The position numbers were made by a program, and so were the translations under genes. This document shows, in pieces, positions 1 through 10,110 of a stretch of 64,000 nt of DNA. The DNA comes from CAVQAH01 sp963784195 (GTDB lineage: Bacteria; Acidobacteriota; Vicinamibacteria; Vicinamibacterales; 2-12-FULL-66-21). The notes beneath the pieces are model-generated. The model saw nothing but the letters and a program-made list of their open reading frames with translations. It was not told the origin of the DNA and did no database searches. The DNA lies in NCBI GenBank assembly GCA_963784195.1, contig CAWARA010000030.1:62001-126000 (forward strand). The letters are read 5' to 3'. How positions within the stretch are numbered: position 1 is the first letter of the stretch; every line of letters begins with the position of its first letter.

Positions 1-51
1 ACCGGTTTCCTAAACCGGGGGTCGCAGGTTCGAGACCTGCCGGGCGCGCCA
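1..51 (+). tRNA. tRNA-Arg(CCT), 3' part only
   Basis: The window opens inside a tRNA. The anticodon stem pairs positions 2-6 with 14-18, and the 7-base loop places the anticodon CCT at 9-11, which reads Arg codon AGG. The T arm follows (stem 24-28 with 36-40, loop TTCGAGA), then the 3' acceptor strand, a G discriminator and an encoded CCA at 49-51. The D arm and 5' acceptor strand lie before the window, so the acceptor pairing cannot be checked. Confidence 0.9.
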
Positions 52-222
52 TTCGACTCGCCTGCGCCCCGCTCAGCGAGCCGCAGGCTCGCTCATGGCG
101 GGCCAGCCGTCAGGGAGAATGCCCGGAGCGAGCGGACAGTTCGCCGCGAGTCGAAGGGCAGCCAGAACGTCTGACTCAGCAAGCAGTGTCGTCTGAATCA
201 CTCGGGTTCGAGAACCAGCAAC

Positions 223-963
223 ATGAAAAGTACTGAACGTCACAAGCTGAAGGAAAACGAATTCGCGCGCACGGTCACGCACGCGCGCGAGGTGGTCGAG
301 GCGCGCAAGCGCGACATCGGGTTGATGGCGACGGTCGTCGCGATCCTCATCGCGGTGGTCGCCGGCTACCTCTGGTGGCAGCAGAGCCGCAACTCGACGG
401 CAGCCGAGGGGCTGGCCGCTGCGATGGCGATCCACGAGGCGCCTGTGGTGCCCATCCCCGCACCGGCGCCGGGCAGCCCCTTGCCCGTGCAGCAGCCGGG
501 CACCTTCCCGACGGAGCGGGCGAAGCTCGAAGCGGCGCTGCCGAAGTTCGTCGAAGCGGCCGATCGCTATCCGAGCACAGTTTCCGGTGTTGCCGCGCGC
601 TTCCAGGCAGCCAGCATTCTCGCGACGTTGGGACGCTATCCGGAAGCGGAGCAGCGGTATCAGGAAGTCATCGACAAGGCGGGGAACAGCATCTATCGCC
701 GGACGGCGCGTCTCGGCCTGGCCGACGTGCAGGTCGCGCAAGGGAAGTACGACAGCGCGATCAACATCTACACAGAGATGAGCCGCGAGGCCAACTCGCA
801 GATCCCGATCGACAGCGTGCTGATGCAGCTGGGCCGCGCTTACGCGCGGGCGGGACGCAAGGAAGAAGCGGCCGGGGCGTTCAACCGCATCGTCAACGAG
901 TTCCCGGAGTCGTTCTACACGGCTGACGCGCGACGCGAGCTCGATCTCGTCAAGAAGTCGTAG
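223..963 (+). CDS. Membrane-anchored tetratricopeptide (YfgM/CpoB-like) protein
   Basis: 246 aa. A charged cytoplasmic N-terminus is followed by one transmembrane helix at about residues 33-51 (GLMATVVAILIAVVAGYLWW). A Pro/Ala-rich linker (about 72-95) leads into TPR-type helical repeats (about 105-240) with the alternating A/G/Y pattern of TPR hairpins, for example GRYPEAEQRYQEVI and GRKEEAAGAFNRIV. This architecture is that of YfgM/CpoB-like periplasmic scaffold proteins that help envelope protein folding or assembly; the exact partner cannot be read from the sequence. It sits downstream of a tRNA and converges with the pmbA-like gene, 25 bases away. No signal peptidase site is apparent, so it is probably a bitopic inner-membrane protein. 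Confidence 0.75.
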   Translation: MKSTERHKLKENEFARTVTHAREVVEARKRDIGLMATVVAILIAVVAGYLWWQQSRNSTAAEGLAAAMAIHEAPVVPIPAPAPGSPLPVQQPGTFPTERAKLEAALPKFVEAADRYPSTVSGVAARFQAASILATLGRYPEAEQRYQEVIDKAGNSIYRRTARLGLADVQVAQGKYDSAINIYTEMSREANSQIPIDSVLMQLGRAYARAGRKEEAAGAFNRIVNEFPESFYTADARRELDLVKKS

Positions 964-988
964 AAAACGCGACGAGAGTGAGCCGGGC

Positions 989-2332
989 TTAGACGGCGTC
1001 GGACGCGCTCGAGAACGTGAACTCGCGAATCCGCGCGGCCGGGCACATCACTGCCAGCCCGGCCGACCCGATGCCTTCTCCGCTGACCGCCCGTTCGGGC
1101 GGCGTCATCGCCTCGATGTTGTTGAAGGCGACAACCGGGCTTTCGTTCCAGCGCATGTTCTTCACCGGCCGCGTGACCTTGCCTTTTTCGATCAGAAACA
1201 GCCCGTCACGAGTGAGACCGGTGAAGAGCAGCGACTGCGGATCGAGCGGCCTGATGTACCAGAACCGCGTGACGAGCACGCCACGCTCCGTGCCGGCGAT
1301 GAGTTCGTCAACCGTCGCGTTGCCGCCGTCCAGGATGATGTTGCCCGGACCGGCGGTTGGCGCCTTGCCTGATTTCTCCGCCCAGAAGCGAGAGTAGAAC
1401 AGCTGTTTCAGCACGCCGTTCTCGACGAACTCCAGACGTTTGATCGGCTGGCCTTCGCCGTCGAAAGACAGGGAAGGCGCGACGGGACTGGCCGGGTCCG
1501 AGTAGATATGAACTTTCTCGCCGAGGATCTGCTCGCCGATGCGGTTGCCGCCGCCCTTCTTCGAGAAGAAGCTGCGTCCCTCGTCTGCCTGTCTCGCATC
1601 CGCGGAGAACATCATGAAGACGAGGAGATCCGCCAGCGCGGCCGGCTCGAGCACCACCGTGTACTTGCCCGGTTCGATCGCGCTGGGATTCTTGGAGCGC
1701 GCCGCCTTTTCGATCGCCGCCGTCGCGAGCTTGTCCGGCTCGAGGAGCCGCAGCTCGTTGAACGACTTGCTGGCCCAGCCGGATCCGGTCCCGTCGGGCG
1801 TCCGTGACGTGAGGTTGTAGTCGGCCGCCGTGAAGCGGTCGTAGGCAAACAGCCCTTTCGAATTCGCCACCGCCTGAAACGCCGCCTGCGTTTCGACGAA
1901 GCCCGCGCTCACCACGTCGCTCTTCTTGCTGACGGCAATCGCCGGTTCAACGGAGCTCGCCCTCCACTCCGGCGTCGCATTCTGAACGTCATCGAAGAAT
2001 GCCTTGCTCGGCGTGTAGGTCTGCTGCGGCAGCGCCGGCATCAACTCGGGATTGTCCGGCGAGAGCCGCGCGATTTCCTCGGCCGCACGGACCGCACGCT
2101 CCAGGCTCTCCGCCTCGAACTCGCTCGTCGTGGTCGTTCCCGATTTCTTGCCGAAGCGGGCGGTGATGGCCAGGCTGTTCCCCGACGATGCGCCGGAGGT
2201 CGTCGCCGTATTTCGCGCAAAACGCAGGTTCGCGCGATCGTTGCCGGTCAGCGTGACGAGCGTTTCCTCGGCCTTGCTGAGCGACAGCGTCTTATCGGCG
2301 AGCGCTTTCGCTTGTTCCTTCGTCAAGATCAT
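989..2332 (-). CDS. pmbA: TldE/PmbA-like metalloprotease partner subunit
   Basis: 447 aa, the usual length for TldE/PmbA. It starts MILTKEQAKALADKTLSLSK and contains the family's N-terminal domain (LRFARNTATTSG...) and C-terminal barrel with the segment GNIILDGGNATVDELIAGTE. It lacks the HExxxH zinc motif, as expected for the non-catalytic subunit of the TldD/TldE heterodimer that degrades unfolded peptides and matures some peptide products. The catalytic partner lies just upstream on the same strand (2460-4010), separated by about 130 bases filled by a palindromic repeat. No signal peptide is visible, in contrast to its partner. Confidence 0.88.
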   Translation of the reverse strand: MILTKEQAKALADKTLSLSKAEETLVTLTGNDRANLRFARNTATTSGASSGNSLAITARFGKKSGTTTTSEFEAESLERAVRAAEEIARLSPDNPELMPALPQQTYTPSKAFFDDVQNATPEWRASSVEPAIAVSKKSDVVSAGFVETQAAFQAVANSKGLFAYDRFTAADYNLTSRTPDGTGSGWASKSFNELRLLEPDKLATAAIEKAARSKNPSAIEPGKYTVVLEPAALADLLVFMMFSADARQADEGRSFFSKKGGGNRIGEQILGEKVHIYSDPASPVAPSLSFDGEGQPIKRLEFVENGVLKQLFYSRFWAEKSGKAPTAGPGNIILDGGNATVDELIAGTERGVLVTRFWYIRPLDPQSLLFTGLTRDGLFLIEKGKVTRPVKNMRWNESPVVAFNNIEAMTPPERAVSGEGIGSAGLAVMCPAARIREFTFSSASDAV

Positions 2333-2365
2333 GACTTCAGTCCTCGAAAAAACTGTGATCCCTGT

Positions 2366-2454
2366 CGTGGTTCGTCGTTCGTCGCTCGTGGCTCGAAGAG
2401 CCTATACCGATGATTTTGCCCTTCGAGCGACGAGCCACGAACTACGAACTACGG
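2366..2454. repeat. Intergenic palindrome, family A copy 1
   Basis: Two long imperfect inverted arms rich in CTCG/TTCG and CGAG/CGAA steps (left arm 2366-2398, right arm 2421-2454) around a 22-base AT-richer loop. It fills the gap between the pmbA-like and tldD-like genes. The same arm vocabulary (GTTCGTGG, GCTCGTAG, CGACGAGC, CACGAACTACGG) recurs at six other places in the window. Confidence 0.85.
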
Positions 2455-2459
2455 CCCCG

Positions 2460-4010
2460 TCACCGACCAGTATTGAGAATGTTCACCCGCGCAAAGCGCG
2501 TGATCGGCGCGCCATGGCTGACCGAGTTGATCTGCATCGGCTGTCCCTTGCCATCGCTGAACGCGCCACCCAGCGCATACGTCGACTTGCCGCCGACCAT
2601 GTCGCAGGACTTCCAGAACTCCGGCGTGTTCGATTGATACGCGAGGTCGCGCAGCTGCGTCGTGATCTTGCCGCCCTTGACTTCCCAGAACGTCTGCCCG
2701 CTGAACTGGAAGTTGTAGCGCTGCTGATCGATGCTGTAGCTCGCGTCGCCCTTGACGTACACGCCGTCATCCGTTGCGGAGATGATGTCCTGCTCGCTGA
2801 GGTCCTTCTCGCCCGGCTCGAGCGAGACGTTCGGCATGCGCTGGAACGGGATCGACGCCCAGTTATCGGCGTAGCTGCAGCCATGCGACGCTTTGCGGCC
2901 GATGAGATGTGCCTGGTCACGAGTCGTCTGGTAGTCGACGAACGTCCCTTCCTTGATCAAATGCCACCGCGTCGTCTTCACGCCGTCGTCGTCGTACCCG
3001 CAGGTGGCGATCGCGCGATCCTGCGTTTTGTCGGCAACGAGGTTGACGATCTTCGAGCCGAACTCGAACTTGCCGAGCTTGTCGGTCGTCAGGAAGCTCG
3101 TGCCGGCGAGATTGGCCTCATAGCCGAGCGCGCGATCCAGTTCCGTCGAGTGGCCGACCGATTCGTGAATGGTCAGCCAGAGGTTCGTCGGGTGGAGGAT
3201 GAGCGTCTTCTGACCGGCGGGCGCGGGCTTGGCTTTGTGCATCGCCACGGCCTCTTCGGCCGCGACACGCGCTTCCTCGATCAGCGGATAGGCTTCGATG
3301 TACTCGTATCCCATCCCCATCGGCGCCGTCAGCGCCGCGCGCGAATAGAACTTGCCCGTCGTGCGGTCGACCGCCGTGACGTTGAACGTCGGGTACGAGC
3401 GGATCAGCGACTGCTGGATGTGCGAGCCCTCGGTCGACGCGAAATACTTCTGCTCGTTCACGAACTGCATCCCGGCGGAAACGAAGCTCGCGCCGTTCAC
3501 CTTCAGCGCCGCCTCGTGGATCTGCAGCAGAAGATCGAGCTTCGGCTGAAGCGGCATGTCGAAGGGGTTCTTCTTGACGGGAGTGTTCCAGCTCGTGTCG
3601 AACGACTCGACTGGTGCCAGCTGGACGGGCTCGGCATTCAGCCGGCGGTTGGCTCGGGCGATGCCGGCCGCCTGCGTCGCAATCCGCGCGATCTCGTCGC
3701 GCGTCACGTTGCTGCTGCTCGCGAAACCCCACGTCCCGTCCACGATCACGCGCACGCCAAAGCCGTAGTTCTCGGTGTTGACGATGTTCTGGACGCGGCG
3801 GTCGCGGGTGAAGATGAACTGGTTGCGGTAGCGGTTGATCCGGATGTCGGCGTAGCTCGCGCCGGCCTTCTTGGCAGCCGCGAGCGCCGCATCCGCGAGA
3901 TTGCGCAGCTCGGCGTCCGGGGGATAGCCGAGGAGCACCGTCACGGGCCGCGCACCGGTGGCCGCCCCAAGCACGAGCATGGACTGGACGAACTGACGAC
4001 GGTCGATCAT
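2460..4010 (-). CDS. tldD: TldD-like zinc metalloprotease with Tat-type N-terminus
   Basis: 516 aa. The TldD catalytic motif HExxxH is present as HESVGHSTELD near residue 279, supporting a zinc protease of the TldD/PmbA family. The N-terminus, MIDRRQFVQSMLVLGAATG, has a twin-arginine pair followed by a hydrophobic stretch, resembling a Tat signal; TldD of enterobacteria is cytosolic, so this one may be exported or membrane-tethered. The protein is longer than E. coli TldD (481 aa) mainly because of this extension. It is the upstream gene of the pair with the PmbA-like subunit at 989-2332. The Tat assignment is an inference from the motif only. Confidence 0.88.
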   Translation of the reverse strand: MIDRRQFVQSMLVLGAATGARPVTVLLGYPPDAELRNLADAALAAAKKAGASYADIRINRYRNQFIFTRDRRVQNIVNTENYGFGVRVIVDGTWGFASSSNVTRDEIARIATQAAGIARANRRLNAEPVQLAPVESFDTSWNTPVKKNPFDMPLQPKLDLLLQIHEAALKVNGASFVSAGMQFVNEQKYFASTEGSHIQQSLIRSYPTFNVTAVDRTTGKFYSRAALTAPMGMGYEYIEAYPLIEEARVAAEEAVAMHKAKPAPAGQKTLILHPTNLWLTIHESVGHSTELDRALGYEANLAGTSFLTTDKLGKFEFGSKIVNLVADKTQDRAIATCGYDDDGVKTTRWHLIKEGTFVDYQTTRDQAHLIGRKASHGCSYADNWASIPFQRMPNVSLEPGEKDLSEQDIISATDDGVYVKGDASYSIDQQRYNFQFSGQTFWEVKGGKITTQLRDLAYQSNTPEFWKSCDMVGGKSTYALGGAFSDGKGQPMQINSVSHGAPITRFARVNILNTGR

Positions 4011-4166
4011 CGGAAACCTCTCAGGGGAGCGCGGGATCGCAAGACGCCCCGCGCGTACAACGAAGCCTACCTCAGTGCTGACAGGAAGACGACGAATTGG
4101 CGCAGGTGGTTCGGGGTGCGTGACGAACGTGCGGATTTGCGGACCGGTTCCCCCCTCGCGCGGAAT

Positions 4167-4206
4167 GGGGTCAGACCGGGGGGGGTCAGACCTATGTCTG
4201 ACCCCC
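4167..4206. repeat. GGGGTCAGAC direct/inverted repeat
   Basis: The element GGGGTCAGAC occurs twice in direct orientation (from about 4167 and 4182) and once inverted as GTCTGACCCCC (4196-4206), giving a strong hairpin around a CTAT core. It lies just after the stop codon of the PilZ-like minus-strand gene, so it could terminate that transcript, but there is no U-tract. The rest of 4011-4213 shows no gene. Confidence 0.6.
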
Positions 4207-4213
4207 AGACTCG

Positions 4214-4639
4214 CTAGGCGGTCCGGGTGCAGTCGGCTTCGAGGGGGTCGGGGACGGCCTGGGACTTGACGGAGGCGTCGACCAGCAGACGCAGGGCGTA
4301 CTCGCTCGGGGCGCCTGTCTCCTGCGTGCAGGGCCCGACCCGCATGATCGCCGACAGGACGCTCGATTTCCGCAATGTCGGCGGCAGGTCAGGCCGATTG
4401 CGGGCTTCGCGATCGATCTGGAAGTACACCAGGCGGAACTGCGGGATCGGCACCCCGCCCAGACACTCGACGCACACGCCATTGATGCTGACGTCCCGGG
4501 TCCGGACCGGCGCCATGCGCGTCGTGCCTCGCGCGTCCTTCCAGACGATCTGGCCGGGGACGATGATCGGCTGCCGCTCGCCCGCACGCTTCTCGCTGCG
4601 GTTGTGGGCACCCTGCACGAGGCGAAGTCGCTGTTCCAT
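4214..4639 (-). CDS. Small PilZ-like protein
   Basis: 141 aa from the ATG at 4639, which follows an AGGA-type ribosome site; an 11-residue longer start at 4672 is less likely. The segment GERQPIIVPGQIVW, followed about 20 residues later by TRDVSINGVCVEC, resembles the PilZ pattern of an Arg-containing N-terminal motif and a (D/N)xSxxG motif that binds cyclic-di-GMP, in a beta-barrel of the right size. The second motif is clear but the RxxxR motif is degenerate (EKRAGERQ), so ligand binding is uncertain. It is a lone gene on the minus strand, 294 bases downstream of the sigma-54 activator. Confidence 0.55.
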   Translation of the reverse strand: MEQRLRLVQGAHNRSEKRAGERQPIIVPGQIVWKDARGTTRMAPVRTRDVSINGVCVECLGGVPIPQFRLVYFQIDREARNRPDLPPTLRKSSVLSAIMRVGPCTQETGAPSEYALRLLVDASVKSQAVPDPLEADCTRTA

Positions 4640-4933
4640 TGATCCTGGTCTCCTGGGCAGTAGCAATATCAAGGCGCGGGCCGACTGGGCACAAAGGACC
4701 CAAGCACCCCGCTTGTGGCAGACATGTGTTTTATTTTCAGTAATTTATACTTGATATGACGAGTCGATGCGGGCTCGGAGGGCTGAATACCAGGTAATCA
4801 GATCGCTGGATAGCTGTATACCGGGTATCTCGACCCCGCCGTTTGTAGGCCCGACCTTCAGGTCGGGCGTGACCTAATCAGCTTGGTCGACCGTGCCTGA
4901 CAGCAGCTGGAAAGCTGAAAGCTGGGAGCGAGC
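4640..4933. other. Intergenic region with AT-rich stretch and hairpin
   Basis: No gene seen. Positions 4727-4765 are unusually AT-rich for this genome (a TTTTATTTTCAGTAATTTAT run) and could hold the promoter of the minus-strand PilZ-like gene, though no convincing -35/-10 pair is spaced correctly. Positions 4844-4871 are a family B hairpin. Confidence 0.5.
4844..4871. repeat. Family B hairpin repeat copy 1
   Basis: TGTAGG followed by the perfect hairpin CCCGACCTTCAGGTCGGG, then CGTG. It lies downstream of the sigma-54 activator gene. The same sequence recurs at 35779, 40338-40423, 51004, 57943 and 58072. Confidence 0.85.
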
Positions 4934-7852
<2,919 letters not shown>

Positions 7853-7859
7853 GGCGGTG

Positions 7860-7887
7860 AGTATACCTCGTATACACCGATTGTCAG
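7860..7887 (-). promoter_or_regulatory. Sigma-70-type promoter of the sigma-54 activator gene
   Basis: Read on the minus strand: CTGACA (7887-7882), a 16-base spacer and TATACT (7865-7860). The predicted transcription start, about 7 bases downstream, falls at or within 1-2 bases of the GTG start at 7852, so the transcript may be leaderless. The spacer also contains a GTATAC palindrome partly overlapping the -10. Confidence 0.55.
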
Positions 7888-7938
7888 CCCTATTGATTGG
7901 GGGCGAAGCGGTGACGAAATGGGTCGGCTTGGATCCGG

Positions 7939-8025
7939 GGTTCGTGGTCCGTGGTCCGTGGTCCGTGTCTCGTCGAGCATTCAGAATCCTTCGGCGAGAC
8001 ACGGACTACGAACCACGGACTACGG
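7939..8025. repeat. Intergenic palindrome, family A copy 2
   Basis: Left arm with repeated GGTCCGTGGTCCGTG units, right arm with CACGGACTACGAACCACGG, around a short loop. It lies between the activator gene and the 3' end of the agmatinase gene, whose last codons overlap its edge. Confidence 0.85.
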
Positions 8026-8915
8026 CAAGGATCCAAATCGATAAGTCAGAATCTTGTAAACCAGCTTCGCACAGAGGAAGTTCGGGGCGAGCAGACCCGG
8101 GATCGGGCTGAGTTCGACGACGTCGCAGGCGACCACCTTCCGCTGACGGATGGTGGCTCGCAGCAGGGCGAGCGTTTCGTACCACGACAGCCCGCCGGGC
8201 TCCGGCGTGCCGGTGGAGGGCATGATCGCCGGATCAATCCCGTCCACGTCGATGGTGATGTAGACCGGGTCCCGCAACGTGCTGACGACCCGATCGATCC
8301 ACGCAGGGTCCTCGCGCATGGTGACGTCATAGAAAATCGACGTCTCGAGCGACGACGCGACAGCCGCTTCTTCGGTGGACATGCTGCGGATGCCGACCTG
8401 CGTGATCGGCGCGTGCTCGAGCGTCCGCCGCATCGCGCAGGCGTGATTGTGCGTCGTGCCCATGTAGCAGTCCCGAAGATCGGCATGCGCGTCGATCTGC
8501 AGCACAGAAAGCCCGGGATATTTCTTCGCGGCCGCGGCGACGAGCGGAGGAGTGATTGAATGCTCGCCGCCGAGCGTGACCAGGAACTTGTCGCGCGACA
8601 GGATCTCGGACGCGACGCGGTTGATCTCGTCCATCAGCGGCGCCAGCTCGCCGAATGGCAGCTCCATTTCCGGAAGTGTGAAGATGCCGACGGCGTGGAC
8701 GTCCGTACCGACTTCTTCGTCCCACAACTCCATGTGCGACGAGGCCTGGAGGATCTCGCGCGGACCGTTCCGCGTGCCCGGAATGTACAGAGGTCGTCCG
8801 ATCGACAGGTACGGGAAGAATGACGACCTTGGATTCGTCGAATGACCGCACATGCGGCAGCGCACCGCCGAAGGCGAGCGGCGCACCGTGATCGGTACTC
8901 GAACGGAAAACTCAT
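8020..8915 (-). CDS. speB: Agmatinase/ureohydrolase family protein (two frameshifts)
   Basis: Manganese ureohydrolase, most like agmatinase (agmatine to putrescine plus urea). Metal-binding motifs are present: GGEHS, DAHADLRD, and IDVDGIDPAIMPSTGTPEPGG. The reading frame is broken twice. The ATG at 8915 starts MSFPFEY, then one extra base in GTACCGA (about 8893) shifts the frame; DHGAPLAFGG...VPVDRTTS continues in a second frame until an extra base at about 8788, after which YIPGTRNGPREIL continues to the stop. Removing both bases gives 297 aa, a normal length. The start overlaps the stop of the DHS-like gene (ATGA), implying translational coupling. Substrate identity is inferred from family and neighbour. 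Confidence 0.85.
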
Positions 8916-9985
8916 GAGCGTGCCTCGAAACGCGCCTTGGGTAGTGGTCTCCCATCAATGGCCATGACAGGCCCCGAAAGATCGAAGCGCAACCGGTTTC
9001 GGGTGGCCACCGTGTCGCGCGCGCTGCTTTCGAGCGCGCTGACGAGCAGCGGCAGCGCGATCGTCACGTCGGCGTGAACCGTGATCTGCTCGGCGTCGGT
9101 CGCGAGCTTGCCCCAGCTCTGCGCCTCTTCCAGGCTCGATCCGGACGCGCCGCCGTAGTAGGGCACGTCGGTGACGATCTGAATCGCGAAGCGATGCCCG
9201 CCCACGCGGTCGTCGTAGAACTCCGCCTGCACGCTCGCCTGATTGATGAAGTTCTTCGGAGTGCCGCCGCCCAGCACGATCGAGGCCGTGCGCGGATGGC
9301 GGATGACGAGATTCGCCGACTCGATGATGTCGCCGATGACGTCGACGTGTCCCGCCTGCTCGTCGCGATGCCTCGCCTGCGACAGGCCCATGCCGATCGA
9401 CGAGTCCGCGATGCCTGGACAGAAGATCGGCACGTTACCGCGAAACGCCGCGGTCAGGATCCCGTCGCGGCCGGTCTCGTTCCACAGGTGCTCGCCGAGC
9501 TTGTAAAGAAACTCCCGCGATGTGTACGGCCGGCGCTCCAGGGTAAGTACGAACGCGGCGATCCACTCGTCATTGTCGACGAATTCCTGTTCGCTGGCGT
9601 AGGTGTCGTAAACACGATCGATCTGATCCGCCTGCAGCGCCGCGTCGTTCTCGAGCGGCGATCCGATGTAGTGATGACGCCCGCGCGTCTCGTGCAGATC
9701 GTGATACAGGTTCGCGCCGGTTGAGACGATGGTGTCGATATAGCGCTCGGTCAGGAGATGCGCGACCAGCATGCGCATGCCGCCGGCGCTCAGCGCGCCC
9801 GAGAGACCCAGGAAGATTGTGCAGTCGGCCGCCAGCATTCGTTCCCAGATGCGCCGGGCGGTTGCCAGGCTGCGCCCCTGGAACGACACCCGTTCCATGC
9901 GCGCGAGCATTTCATCTGCTGTCAATCCTGGTTCGGCCGAGAAGGGCTGCACGGGGACCCGCAGGAAGCGGGACTTATCGGGCAT
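8912..9985 (-). CDS. Deoxyhypusine synthase-like protein
   Basis: 357 aa, NAD-binding deoxyhypusine synthase fold. The catalytic-lysine region is conserved: GGASGSSLEEAQSWGKL matches the SGA...EAVSWGKI motif that carries the active-site Lys of eukaryotic DHS. Other family motifs are visible (STGANLYHDLHE, GGGTPKNF). Bacteria lack eIF5A, and bacterial DHS homologues are thought to act on free amines, such as homospermidine synthesis; that role is inferred here. The stop overlaps the start of the agmatinase gene, so the pair is probably one polyamine module. A TAGAAT -10-like hexamer (minus strand, 10000-9995) lies close to the ATG, with no clear -35. Confidence 0.85.
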   Translation of the reverse strand: MPDKSRFLRVPVQPFSAEPGLTADEMLARMERVSFQGRSLATARRIWERMLAADCTIFLGLSGALSAGGMRMLVAHLLTERYIDTIVSTGANLYHDLHETRGRHHYIGSPLENDAALQADQIDRVYDTYASEQEFVDNDEWIAAFVLTLERRPYTSREFLYKLGEHLWNETGRDGILTAAFRGNVPIFCPGIADSSIGMGLSQARHRDEQAGHVDVIGDIIESANLVIRHPRTASIVLGGGTPKNFINQASVQAEFYDDRVGGHRFAIQIVTDVPYYGGASGSSLEEAQSWGKLATDAEQITVHADVTIALPLLVSALESSARDTVATRNRLRFDLSGPVMAIDGRPLPKARFEARS

Positions 9986-10024
9986 GACCGCCGTATTCTA
10001 TCGGTTTTTTTCACATGCCGTGGG

Positions 10025-10110
10025 GCGTCGCTCGTAGCTCGTCGCTCGAAGATCCCAGTCAGGCCTTCTGTCCGTGCTTCGAGCCACGAGCGACGAGCCA
10101 CGAACTACGG
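10025..10110. repeat. Intergenic palindrome, family A copy 3
   Basis: Arms CGTCGCTCGTAGCTCG... (10025-10050) and ...GAGCGACGAGCCACGAACTACGG (10078-10110). The right arm overlaps the 3' end of the metallopeptidase/barrel gene, so the repeat encodes its last ~15 residues (RSSWLVARGSKHGQKA), which do not look like a native barrel terminus. Confidence 0.85.

Noticed and set aside
2052..4217. 721-codon plus-strand open frame across the pmbA/tldD pair
   Set aside because: It spans two real genes on the other strand and their intergenic palindrome; composition is typical of antisense frames.
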